Assembly (NCBI RefSeq): GCF_011762025.1
Contig: NZ_JAASQR010000002.1
Location: 248,001-312,000, forward strand
Direction of reading: 5' to 3'
From: Sphingobium vermicomposti
Lineage (GTDB): Bacteria; Pseudomonadota; Alphaproteobacteria; Sphingomonadales; Sphingomonadaceae
DNA: 64,000 nt
Part shown: one piece after another, positions 35,013 through 42,279 of the stretch
Position numbering within the stretch: the stretch's first letter is position 1
How the letters are laid out: each line of letters opens with the position of its first letter
Translations under genes and position numbers: made by a program
The notes under the pieces: generated by a model
What the model was told of the DNA's origin: nothing
What the model saw: only the letters and a program-made list of their open reading frames with translations
Databases searched by the model: none

Positions 35013-35891
35013 TCAGCCGTTGATGGTGAGATCATCCGCCGCTATTACGGGAACAATAAGCACGTCCTGTGTGGCATCCAGCAGCACCCCCTGGGCGACG
35101 CTTCCAAGCAGAAATCGCTCCAAGCCCTTCCGCTGGTTTGTCCCAAGCACGATCAGATCAGCTTCCTGCTCGCTTGCGCAGGCGCTGATTGCAGCTGAGG
35201 CTAAGCCTTTGAGCGGACTAAGCATGAGCTGCGCGCAATCCAATCCGCATTTCGCGAGGAACGAGGTCAACTCAGACCGAGCCCGATCCTCCTGCTGACT
35301 CACATAATGATCAATCGCGTCCTGTACCTCCATAGCTCTCTTCATCATCCCGACCGCCGGCGCATCAAAAAGGTGCAGTGCGATCATGTCGCCTGCCGCA
35401 GAGATAGCGAGCTCGGACGTCGCGTTTATCGCTGCGTGGGAAGCGTCGTCAAAATCGACGGCCACAAGGCTCCGCCGGTAGGGGCCCGATGGAACCCCAT
35501 TGGCCATGAGGATGGGATGTCGACTACGGCGGATTGTTCGCTCAGCCGTGGTACCGATGAAGGTATCCAGAAATTGGCGACGATGCGGGCCCACGATGAT
35601 GAGGGCGGGATCGGCTTCTTCGGCCATCTGCAGTATGCCAGTGAAAGCATCTCCCGTTGTGATCAGCCATTCGGCCCGCACTTGATCCACATCTGCCAAG
35701 GTGGAGATCGTTTGCTGCAAAATTTCGGTCGCAGCAGTTTTTTGTCTTTCGATCAGATAGTTAGGTTGATCGTCATCGACGACATGAACAAGCGTCAGCT
35801 CCGCTTCGACCTGCCGTGCTGTCAAAACAGCTCTCCGCAGTGCCCGATCAGACCTGGTCGAGAAATCTGTGGCAACCAAGATTTGTTTCAT
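35013..35891 (-). CDS. Tandem universal stress protein (UspA family)
   Basis: 292 residues made of two Usp domains (about 1-140 and 145-285). KQILVATDFSTRSDRALRRA starts the first, and RRSLVAVDFDDASHAAINAT the second. The second keeps LIVLGTNQRKGLERFLLGSV, the ATP-binding GxxxxxG-type loop; the first has VGPHRRQFLDTFIGTTAERT. The ATG at 35891 has a near-perfect ribosome site (AGGAGGTGATCC), so expression may be high. It follows the antiporter promoter region on the same strand; a stress role is inferred from the family. Confidence 0.9.
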   Translation of the reverse strand: MKQILVATDFSTRSDRALRRAVLTARQVEAELTLVHVVDDDQPNYLIERQKTAATEILQQTISTLADVDQVRAEWLITTGDAFTGILQMAEEADPALIIVGPHRRQFLDTFIGTTAERTIRRSRHPILMANGVPSGPYRRSLVAVDFDDASHAAINATSELAISAAGDMIALHLFDAPAVGMMKRAMEVQDAIDHYVSQQEDRARSELTSFLAKCGLDCAQLMLSPLKGLASAAISACASEQEADLIVLGTNQRKGLERFLLGSVAQGVLLDATQDVLIVPVIAADDLTING

Positions 35892-35990
35892 GGGATCACC
35901 TCCTAGACTGGCACGGCTCGCGGCCTCCGTTTGGCTATAAATCAATAGCATCTCAAAACTTCGATGTCGCCGAGCAGATCGCCACAAAAA

Positions 35991-36290
35991 TCAAGCGAAT
36001 GCCCACCATAACAGGGCAGCTGCGATCAGTATTGGAAAGGAGAGAAAGGCGACCAATTCCGTCGTCGGCACGCGATGGTGGTCGCCATGTTCCCGGCGGA
36101 AATTGTACAGCTTTTCCGCACGATCCTTCCTGGACGACAGAATGGCCTCTTCTATCAACGATAGTCGAGCAACTAGCCCGCCGATCTCCGCAATTTCATT
36201 CTTGTGAACTTGGGGGTATCGGTCAAGTAGAGCTTCAAGCTCGATCAATGAATTTGAGACCGGCCGCAGCCGATTATACGACGTCAACAT
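35991..36290 (-). CDS. Small membrane-anchored hypothetical protein
   Basis: 99 residues. A helical, charged N-terminal 75 residues (LIELEALLDRYPQVHKNEIA; LSLIEEAILSSRKDRAEKLY) is followed by one C-terminal membrane helix (FLSFPILIAAALLWWAFA). It would be tail-anchored in the inner membrane facing the cytosol. It lies upstream of the stress protein on the same strand. Function unknown. Confidence 0.55.
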   Translation of the reverse strand: MLTSYNRLRPVSNSLIELEALLDRYPQVHKNEIAEIGGLVARLSLIEEAILSSRKDRAEKLYNFRREHGDHHRVPTTELVAFLSFPILIAAALLWWAFA

Positions 36291-36854
36291 TGAACTATCC
36301 CTCAGAACTTGACAGATTTACAAGATGGAGAGGTGGTCTCCCTGTAAGATGCAGGGGAGGAAAGCCGTCAGCTTTTATGAAGTGCAGACCGCCTCGAGTA
36401 ATCACTCCCGGACGCCACGTGTTCCACGACAGCGTCCGGCTAGTCGCCGAATATTAGGCTCTGAGCCTCGCCACAAGAATATGAATAGTTCATCACGGAT
36501 GACATAGTTACGTCAAATACAGAAACAAGGGCGATATCGCCATATTTTGTATTTATAGCGTCATGATGAAAATGCTCACCGTATATCGCTACAGAATTCA
36601 TCGATTACTCAAATTTTATCGCCACCATGCAGCGCTCCACGGATCGCTATGCCAAACGCTGGTAACTCTGCAACAAGAACAACTTGAAGATTTCGATCGC
36701 CTGTCCATATAAGGACTGCGGGCCGGGCCCCTCTGACGGTTGTTTCGAAAATGATCGTGATGTCGGACCGCATCGGGTTGGCTCGGTGCAGGTCAGTAAT
36801 TTTCTTATTTCCTCCCAGCTGATCCGGTTAATCCATATCTATTGGAGAGAGGCT
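36291..36854. other. Intergenic, AT-richer stretch without a supported gene
   Basis: The base composition is clearly AT-richer than the neighbours around 36480-36620. Short frames are present but lack start sites and protein-like sequence. No repeat or RNA gene was recognised. Confidence 0.3.
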
Positions 36855-37040
36855 TTGAATAGATTGCTATACAAATTGACCCGGTTGCACGCGAAGCTCG
36901 ACGAGGAAATCCGCAGCGAACTTAAGCGACGTTTCCCCGACAACCTGCGGTTGTCGCGGCTCAAGAAAGTGCGACTTCAGGTAAAAGATCGCCTGCACGG
37001 CCAGGGGCTTCGACGCGCAGAGAGTGAACTCGCTCGGTGA
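36855..37040 (+). CDS. DUF465 (YdcH-like) family small protein
   Basis: 61 residues from TTG 36855, with GGAGA six bases upstream; the longer frame before it is not family-like. KLTRLHAKLDEEIRSELKRR and LSRLKKVRLQVKDRLH are the DUF465 coiled-coil pattern. Proteins of this family are short alpha-helical hairpins of unknown role. Confidence 0.7.
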   Translation: MNRLLYKLTRLHAKLDEEIRSELKRRFPDNLRLSRLKKVRLQVKDRLHGQGLRRAESELAR

Positions 37041-37142
37041 TCTGGACCACCACGTTGCGCTTGAACTCGTAGCTGAAATTGGGCTTCCCCTCGCCGCCTC
37101 CTATCCAAAAAATAAGATCGAAGGTGTCGAGAAATCTAGGAG

Positions 37143-37174
37143 CTACTCAGTCCCAACGCGTTGGGACTGAGTAG
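37143..37174. terminator. Perfect 32-bp palindrome between convergent genes, possible bidirectional terminator
   Basis: CTACTCAGTCCCAACG is followed directly by its reverse complement CGTTGGGACTGAGTAG. It lies 103 bp after the DUF465 stop and 22 bp before the XRE gene stop, exactly where two convergent transcripts meet, so a shared terminator hairpin is the simple reading. There is no clear T-run on either side (TTTGCGG only), so a protein-binding or recombination site remains possible. Confidence 0.5.
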
Positions 37175-37195
37175 TTTGCGGCTCCGGGAGTTGCC

Positions 37196-37519
37196 TCAGG
37201 GTGCGTCGTCAGAGCCGGCAACGCCACCTTCGCCTTCAAGCCTGGCTATCTGACGGGTGTCGGAACGCGTGAATTTTAGCCGTACACCCGCTCCCATTCC
37301 TCCTTCTTCTTCGACGAGGATCACCCCGTAATGATCGAGTGCGCGCTGCGCGGCACATAGATCCGCGTTCTCCGTGATCCATGCACTGCCAGCGCATTCG
37401 ATGCGGCCCAGCGTATTGGTGGAAATACCAGCGGCGCTTGCAAAGTCTGCCGCGCTCACGCCGACCAAGGCCCGCGCGGCTGCGATCAGGCGACCTGTTA
37501 TGCGAACGTGATCTGACAT
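37196..37519 (-). CDS. XRE-type helix-turn-helix protein
   Basis: 107 residues. The N-terminal 45 residues form a lambda-repressor-like HTH (LIAAARALVGVSAADFASAA, then GISTNTLGRIECAGSAW). The next segment (AQRALDHYGVILVEEEGG) is the common C-terminal extension of short XRE regulators in alphaproteobacteria. Targets unknown. Confidence 0.75.
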   Translation of the reverse strand: MSDHVRITGRLIAAARALVGVSAADFASAAGISTNTLGRIECAGSAWITENADLCAAQRALDHYGVILVEEEGGMGAGVRLKFTRSDTRQIARLEGEGGVAGSDDAP

Positions 37520-38416
37520 GAATGCTTCCTTCTCGCTTAAGGGTCCAGCTCTATTTGGATCGTTTGGCTTGTGCAGTCCACCTTGCGCTTGAGGATGCGG
37601 AGCTAGGAGACCTTTGGCGACAGGCTAATGCCTCCATCTTCTTGGAGATAGGCGCGCGCAACCTTGAAAGATCGGCTGGCTGCCCTTCACTTCGACGTGG
37701 CTGGTCTAGGCCTTTGCGCGATAATTTTCTGTCGCCGGCCACCTTCGAACAGCGGCCTGCCAATCAAACCATATTCGAGAGAAACGCGAGCCGCCAGTGC
37801 GAGGCGACGATCGGTACCCTTACCGCGAGCATCAGCGGATAAGAGGAGGAATGTTCGAGCCGGATCACCGAGAGCGCCCGATCCACGACTTGAAGTGCGC
37901 TCCTATCGAGGCGCTGACCGCGGGCAGCTTCGTGGTGCTTTCTGCCAAAGTTGTGCATCCTGCGCGGTCAATACCACATACTATATAAGTGAGTTGACGT
38001 GGATTGAGCAGTGGGCATCGGCACGCCATGCCGAGTTAAACCCAGCTCGCCCCCACGTTTGGGCGCATACATTTGCCGCAAAGATGCGAACGATGCCGAT
38101 AAAGGATGGCATGCCATACCCTGGCAGCGTTCTTCAGCGCGATGTACTTGTTAACGTGGTCTTGGGGGCGAACATCGAACCATAGCGGTGGCTGTCGAGC
38201 TATATGAACATCCCGGCAGGTGCCAAAAGCAGATTGAGAAGCTGAACGCTTACGCCTGATCCGGCAGCTGACAAACCTTGACGAACGGCGAAGAGGGAGC
38301 GGCTTCTCGTGGCACATAATTCATCTTGCGGCCCGGATAGGCATTCAATAATCATCTGTGCTCCTCGACAGACTTGACCATATGAGCGCTCGAAGGCGGC
38401 TGGAAGGTGGAGTGAG
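37520..38416. other. Stretch without a supported gene
   Basis: About 900 bp with many short frames on both strands but no clear coding signal. A short plus-strand piece near 37803-37842 (EATIGTLTAS) recalls the first residues of DUF736 proteins, and nothing after it continues the family, so at most a decayed fragment is present. Confidence 0.3.
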
Positions 38417-38848
38417 ATGCCATTACAAAAACGTCGATCAGGGTTTGACATCGCAAAGCTGCATCGACGCGACTTTATGGCGAGCGTTGCGATTGGGGCC
38501 GCTGCGCTCGCGTTTTTTCGACAGCCTGTGTATGCAAAGCCACGCATCGTAGAGGTGTCGATGGGCACCGCCCGTATGACATTCCTGCCGGCCACGGTGA
38601 CCATCAAAGTCGGAGATACGGTGCGGTGGACCAATCCCGGAATCGTTAGCCATATCGTGAATTTCGATCCTGCTCGCGCAAAGCAGGCGGGCTCTGTGAG
38701 CTTGCCCGCGGGAGTCGGGCCGTTCAATTCAGAAGAGATGGAGAAAGGCGATACCTTTTCCCACTTATTCACAGTGCGCGGCATTTATCATTACACCTGC
38801 CGCTACCACGAGAATATGGGAATGACAGGAACGATCGTCGTCCGCTGA
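38417..38848 (+). CDS. Tat-exported cupredoxin (plastocyanin/azurin family)
   Basis: 143 residues. A twin-arginine-like leader (HRRDFMASVAIGAAALAFF, then YAKP cleavage region) is followed by one cupredoxin domain. Likely copper ligands are H79 (GIVSHIVNF), C128 and H131 (HYTCRYHENM) and M134 or M136. It would carry electrons or copper in the periplasm. It stands next to the NsrR/flavohemoglobin locus, which suggests a link with nitrogen oxides or copper stress, but no nitrite reductase is visible. Confidence 0.8.
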   Translation: MPLQKRRSGFDIAKLHRRDFMASVAIGAAALAFFRQPVYAKPRIVEVSMGTARMTFLPATVTIKVGDTVRWTNPGIVSHIVNFDPARAKQAGSVSLPAGVGPFNSEEMEKGDTFSHLFTVRGIYHYTCRYHENMGMTGTIVVR

Positions 38849-38914
38849 TGATACTCGCAAGGTACATTGCGCAATGACCTTTGTCACAACATTGTTTTGT
38901 TTTTTACAAGAAGG

Positions 38915-39373
38915 TTATTTAGTTCGCGACGGAGCGTCTGCCCGGTCGGGGAGCATCGTCTCTGGAAACCAGGCAGCAAAGTCCTCTCGCTTCGCCATAA
39001 GATCCGCGATCGTATACTGGTCAAGCACCGCTAAAAAGGCCCTCACAGCCTCTTTAAGAACGCCGGTCATGCCGCACGCTGGCGCGATGACGCAGGTCCC
39101 GCAGTCTACAAGGTCGAAGCCTTCTTCAGTGTGCCGAATTAGAGCGCCGACATTTATCGCGTCTGCCGACTTACCGAGGCGAATGCCGCCACCTCGGCCC
39201 CGCACGCTCTCGATATAGCCCGCCTTCGCTAAGTCATTGACGACCTTCATGAGGTGGTTCTGCGAAATGTTATAGGCGCGCGCGACTTCGGCAATCGAGC
39301 ACAGCCGCTCCGGGTGCGCGCCAAGGAAAAGCAGCACTCGCATCGAATAGTCAGTGAACAGCGTGAGCTTCAT
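38915..39373 (-). CDS. nsrR: Rrf2-family regulator, NsrR-like NO sensor
   Basis: 152 residues from ATG 39373. The winged helix reads MKLTLFTDYSMRVLLFLGAH, then YNISQNHLMKVVNDLAKAGY and SVRGRGGGIRLG. The three cysteines in DCGTCVIAPAC would hold the [Fe-S] cluster, as in NsrR. It is divergent from the flavohemoglobin region and probably represses it until nitric oxide destroys the cluster. Three TGTATC repeats lie upstream of its start. Confidence 0.85.
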   Translation of the reverse strand: MKLTLFTDYSMRVLLFLGAHPERLCSIAEVARAYNISQNHLMKVVNDLAKAGYIESVRGRGGGIRLGKSADAINVGALIRHTEEGFDLVDCGTCVIAPACGMTGVLKEAVRAFLAVLDQYTIADLMAKREDFAAWFPETMLPDRADAPSRTK

Positions 39374-39407
39374 GACATTCCAGACGGCATAAGACGAAAC
39401 GAATATA

Positions 39408-39450
39408 TGTATCTTGTTTGTATCTTTCAAACGAATCGTATAGATGTATC
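39408..39450. promoter_or_regulatory. Three TGTATC repeats upstream of nsrR
   Basis: TGTATC occurs at 39408, 39419 and 39445 in the AT-rich gap between nsrR and the hemoglobin remnant. The first two are 11 bp apart, one helical turn. They may be NsrR sites. The classic NsrR consensus is not obvious, so this is only a candidate. Confidence 0.35.
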
Positions 39451-39458
39451 GTGAATGC

Positions 39459-39617
39459 ATGATTGGAGTGGGTGTCGTGGAAGATGGCCCGGCGATATAC
39501 GAAGCGCGGCTTGCAAGCCTTGTTCACGCTTTTTACGCGCGTGCGCGGGCGGACCAGCTACTCGGCCCCGTATTCAACGACAGTCCGTTAGTTCAAGGCT
39601 GCGCAAATGGCCGATAA
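39459..39617 (+). pseudogene. Truncated hemoglobin (group III) N-terminal remnant
   Basis: Translation from ATG 39459 gives a 52-residue frame with LVHAFYARARADQLLGPVFN, the start of a group III truncated hemoglobin, then a few unrelated residues and TAA. Full proteins are about 130 residues; the heme-binding part is absent. A deletion after FND therefore seems to have removed the rest. It sits beside nsrR, where such a globin is expected. Confidence 0.6.
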
Positions 39618-39697
39618 TCTGCAACTTGCTCTCTTCTTCAGAGCGGCCGATCTCTCTCAAACTGGCGGTCGGGGAAGCAAAGCGCCGGGAAGGCGCC

Positions 39698-39970
39698 GTG
39701 GCTGAACCGCTCCCCTACAGGTCTACGCCAGTATTCGTTCAGGGCACGTTGGCAAACGCATTGCACGTCCGGCATGATACAAAGTTTGGCGTTTTGGGTC
39801 TCACTCGAGTGCTCGAAGGACACCTGAAGAGTCATATATCTGCATCCGCCGTCCGAAACAGTTCTCACGCCTACCCACGGGCTCGTCATTCCGCAACAAT
39901 CGCAATTTTGACGCCTTTGGGCGACATGAAGATGCAACTCGATTCCTACGATCAGAAACCGTTTCCAACG
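39698..39970 (+). pseudogene. DUF1971 (TehB-like) protein with scrambled reading frame
   Basis: One frame gives VAEPLPYRSTPVFVQGTLAN and GLTRVLEGHL, a second frame gives SETVLTPTHGLVIPQQSQF, and the first frame returns with TPLGDMKMQLDSYDQKP. Together these are the N-terminus, middle and C-terminus of a DUF1971 protein, so two compensating frameshifts are present. The outer frame stays open, so a product with a wrong middle could still be made. Confidence 0.65.
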
Positions 39971-40004
39971 AAGTCTTGGCCAATCAATCAACGAAGGAGC
40001 TGTC

Positions 40005-41216
40005 ATGTCGCAACCTCTGAGTGAACAAACCATCGCGCTCGTTAAAGCTACTGTTCCCGCGCTGGAGGCCCACGGGCTCGACATTGTGCGGGAAATGTAC
40101 TCGCGCATGTTTCAAAATCTCGAAATACGGGACTTGTTTAATCAGTCGCATCACGGCGACACCGGATCCCAGCCCAAGGCACTAACCGGGGCGATCCTCG
40201 CATATGCGAGCAACATAGAAAATCTTGGTGCCCTGGCTCCAGCCGTAGAACGGATCGCACAAAAGCATGTCGGGCTGCAAATTCTGCCCGAGCATTATCC
40301 GCACGTGGGTGAGGCACTTCTCGGCGCTATCAAAGCTGTACTGGGCGACGCCGCGACGGAAGACATCCTAGCAGCCTGGGGCGAAGCTTATTGGTTTCTC
40401 GCTAACATACTGATCGCTCGCGAACGACGCATTTACACCGAACAGAAGGATATGAGTGGGGGCTGGAATGGCTGGCGGGAATTTCGAATCGATGATGTGG
40501 TACGCGAGAGCAGCGTCATCAAGTCTTTCCTCCTGCGTCCCGTGGATGGCGAGCCGGTCATGACATATAAGGCCGGCCAATATTTAACTTTCTGGCTGGA
40601 AATTCCCGGCCATCCTCCCGTCAAGCGCAATTACTCGATTTCGGCTGCTCCCAACGGCGAAACTTATCGCATCTCCGTCAAGCGTGAGCCGCAGGGGCTC
40701 GCCTCGGGCTGGCTCCACGACGAAGCCAAACCTGGTACGATCCTGAAGGTTGCCGCACCGGCCGGCGAGTTCTTCCTCGCTGAGCATATCGAACGACCGA
40801 TCGTTCTACTTTCAGGAGGTGTAGGCTTAACCCCGATGGTAGCGATGCTTGAGGCACTGGTCGGTAACGGTGCCTCTGTTCCCGTGCAGTATATTCACGG
40901 CACCCACGACCGCGAAACGCATGCCATGCGGGATCATGTTCGCAGCGTCGCCGCGCTGGGGAACTTCGTCAAAATCATCGACTTTCATCAGACCCCTCTT
41001 GCCGACGAGGTTCTAGGTCGCGATTATGATGCTGCCGGCATCATCACTGACGAGTGGCTGGTCGCGAATACTCCGGTCGGCGATGCGGACTATTATATCT
41101 GTGGTCCTCGCCCCTTCCTGCGTCACGCTGTTTCCACGCTGTCGCTAGCGGGTGTCCCGTCGGACCGCATCCATTATGAATTTTTCGGCCCGGCTGACGA
41201 ACTGCTGGCGGCGTGA
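40005..41216 (+). CDS. hmp: Flavohemoglobin, nitric oxide dioxygenase
   Basis: 403 residues. Globin domain 1-140 (proximal histidine in AQKHVGLQILPEHY), FAD domain about 150-260 (PPVKRNYSIS) and NAD domain about 265-403 (LLSGGVGLTPMVAML; YYICGPRPFLRH; YEFFGP). It oxidises NO to nitrate using O2 and NAD(P)H. GAAGGAGCTGTC gives a strong ribosome site. It is followed by a 4-bp-overlapping membrane protein and is probably controlled by the nearby NsrR-type regulator. Confidence 0.93.
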   Translation: MSQPLSEQTIALVKATVPALEAHGLDIVREMYSRMFQNLEIRDLFNQSHHGDTGSQPKALTGAILAYASNIENLGALAPAVERIAQKHVGLQILPEHYPHVGEALLGAIKAVLGDAATEDILAAWGEAYWFLANILIARERRIYTEQKDMSGGWNGWREFRIDDVVRESSVIKSFLLRPVDGEPVMTYKAGQYLTFWLEIPGHPPVKRNYSISAAPNGETYRISVKREPQGLASGWLHDEAKPGTILKVAAPAGEFFLAEHIERPIVLLSGGVGLTPMVAMLEALVGNGASVPVQYIHGTHDRETHAMRDHVRSVAALGNFVKIIDFHQTPLADEVLGRDYDAAGIITDEWLVANTPVGDADYYICGPRPFLRHAVSTLSLAGVPSDRIHYEFFGPADELLAA

Positions 41217-41692
41217 GTCATTCGGTGGTGGATGACATCAGCATAGCGCGGGTGATCCATGTCCTGGCAATCTTGTTGTGGATTGGAGGAGTGGCGTTTG
41301 TCACCCTGGTGGTGATGCCATCCATCGGCCGTGCCGCTCCTGGCGACAGTCGGATGAGCTTCTTTCGCCAGCTTGAGGGGCGTTTTGCCTTTCAGGCGAG
41401 GTTGTGGGTCCTGCTTGCAGGCATGAGCGGCCTCTGGATGGTTCATCGTGGCCATATGTGGGTTCGTTTCGCTGATCCTCGCTTCTGGTGGATGCATGCG
41501 ATGTTGCTCACCTGGCTCATTTTTGCAGCCATGCTTTTCGTGATCGAGCCGATGTTCGTTCATCGCCATACGGATAGGTCCGTTCATTCGGAAGCGCACT
41601 TTCGCGTCATGGGGCGGATGCATCGCGCGCTTCTCGCGCTCTCCCTTGTAACATTACTGGGCGCGGTTGGTGGGAGCCACGGTTTAATCTGA
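41213..41692 (+). CDS. CopD-like integral membrane protein
   Basis: 159 residues with four predicted helices (ARVIHVLAILLWIGGVAFVT; LWVLLAGMSGLWMVHRGHMW; HAMLLTWLIFAAMLFVIEPM; LLALSLVTLLGAVGG). Several histidines near membrane ends (RVIHVL, HRGHMW, WWMHAM, RMHRAL) suggest heme or copper binding, as in CopD/cytochrome b-like proteins. The GTG start overlaps the hmp stop. It may help protect the membrane from NO or pass electrons, but this is inference from context. Confidence 0.7.
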   Translation: MSHSVVDDISIARVIHVLAILLWIGGVAFVTLVVMPSIGRAAPGDSRMSFFRQLEGRFAFQARLWVLLAGMSGLWMVHRGHMWVRFADPRFWWMHAMLLTWLIFAAMLFVIEPMFVHRHTDRSVHSEAHFRVMGRMHRALLALSLVTLLGAVGGSHGLI

Positions 41693-41711
41693 AGCAGCAT
41701 CACGTGCTGCT
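41693..41711 (+). terminator. Weak hairpin after the hmp operon
   Basis: AGCAGCA-TCACG-TGCTGCT begins right at the stop of the membrane protein gene and forms a 7-bp stem with a 5-base loop, but lacks a T-run. It may be a weak terminator or a transcript-end structure. Confidence 0.35.
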
Positions 41712-41926
41712 CATTACAGGTTCCCCGTCGGGTTTCGGGTCACTTAGAATGCGCTGCCTTATGTAAAGGGCGGCACGGTGAAGGCTGCTTATGACCACGG
41801 CGTTAAACGCATCGAAATTGTTGCCATATCCTCCAAAATCATTCGTTTGACCACGCCGCGCGCCTAGTCCAGCTATAGCGAGCAAGAAAGAAAACCCTTG
41901 TTCGAAGCTTGCGAGAGGATGCGACA

Positions 41927-42130
41927 ATGCGCAAAACCGGGCCGGAGATCGAGAGCTCGGCATTGCGCTTCGGTGGCATTGCTCAAACAATCATCCTGTC
42001 TGCGGTTGCCGCTGCGATCTGCACCCTGTTCAAGGTGCATGCGCTCACGGAAGCGCAGGCATCCATCGCGCTCTTCACGGCGCTGCCGACGGTCATGACG
42101 ATACTTGTCCGACGCGACACGAAAGAGTGA
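41927..42130 (+). CDS. Small two-helix membrane protein
   Basis: 67 residues from ATG 41927 with GAGAGG upstream. Two hydrophobic helices (IAQTIILSAVAAAICTLFKV; ALFTALPTVMTILV) are separated by a short polar turn. No family recognised. It stands alone between the NO locus and the efflux operon. Confidence 0.5.
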   Translation: MRKTGPEIESSALRFGGIAQTIILSAVAAAICTLFKVHALTEAQASIALFTALPTVMTILVRRDTKE

Positions 42131-42279
42131 TATCAACTTAGAATCAAAACTTTTGCGCTAAACTATAAGTAATTTGATCTACGCGGAGGCGCAGAGATGC
42201 GCTTATGAGGCGGACCGAAATGAGGCACGCGGCGGAGTGATCTGCCGGCGGCTTCGGTCTAGTCACGGTTGCCTCGCAA

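Noticed and set aside
37797..37988. DUF736 gene
   Set aside because: Only EATIGTLTAS fits the family start; the following residues in any frame do not continue it.
38200..38784. Long minus-strand frame of 194 codons
   Set aside because: It is the antisense of the cupredoxin gene for most of its length and has no family resemblance or start signal.
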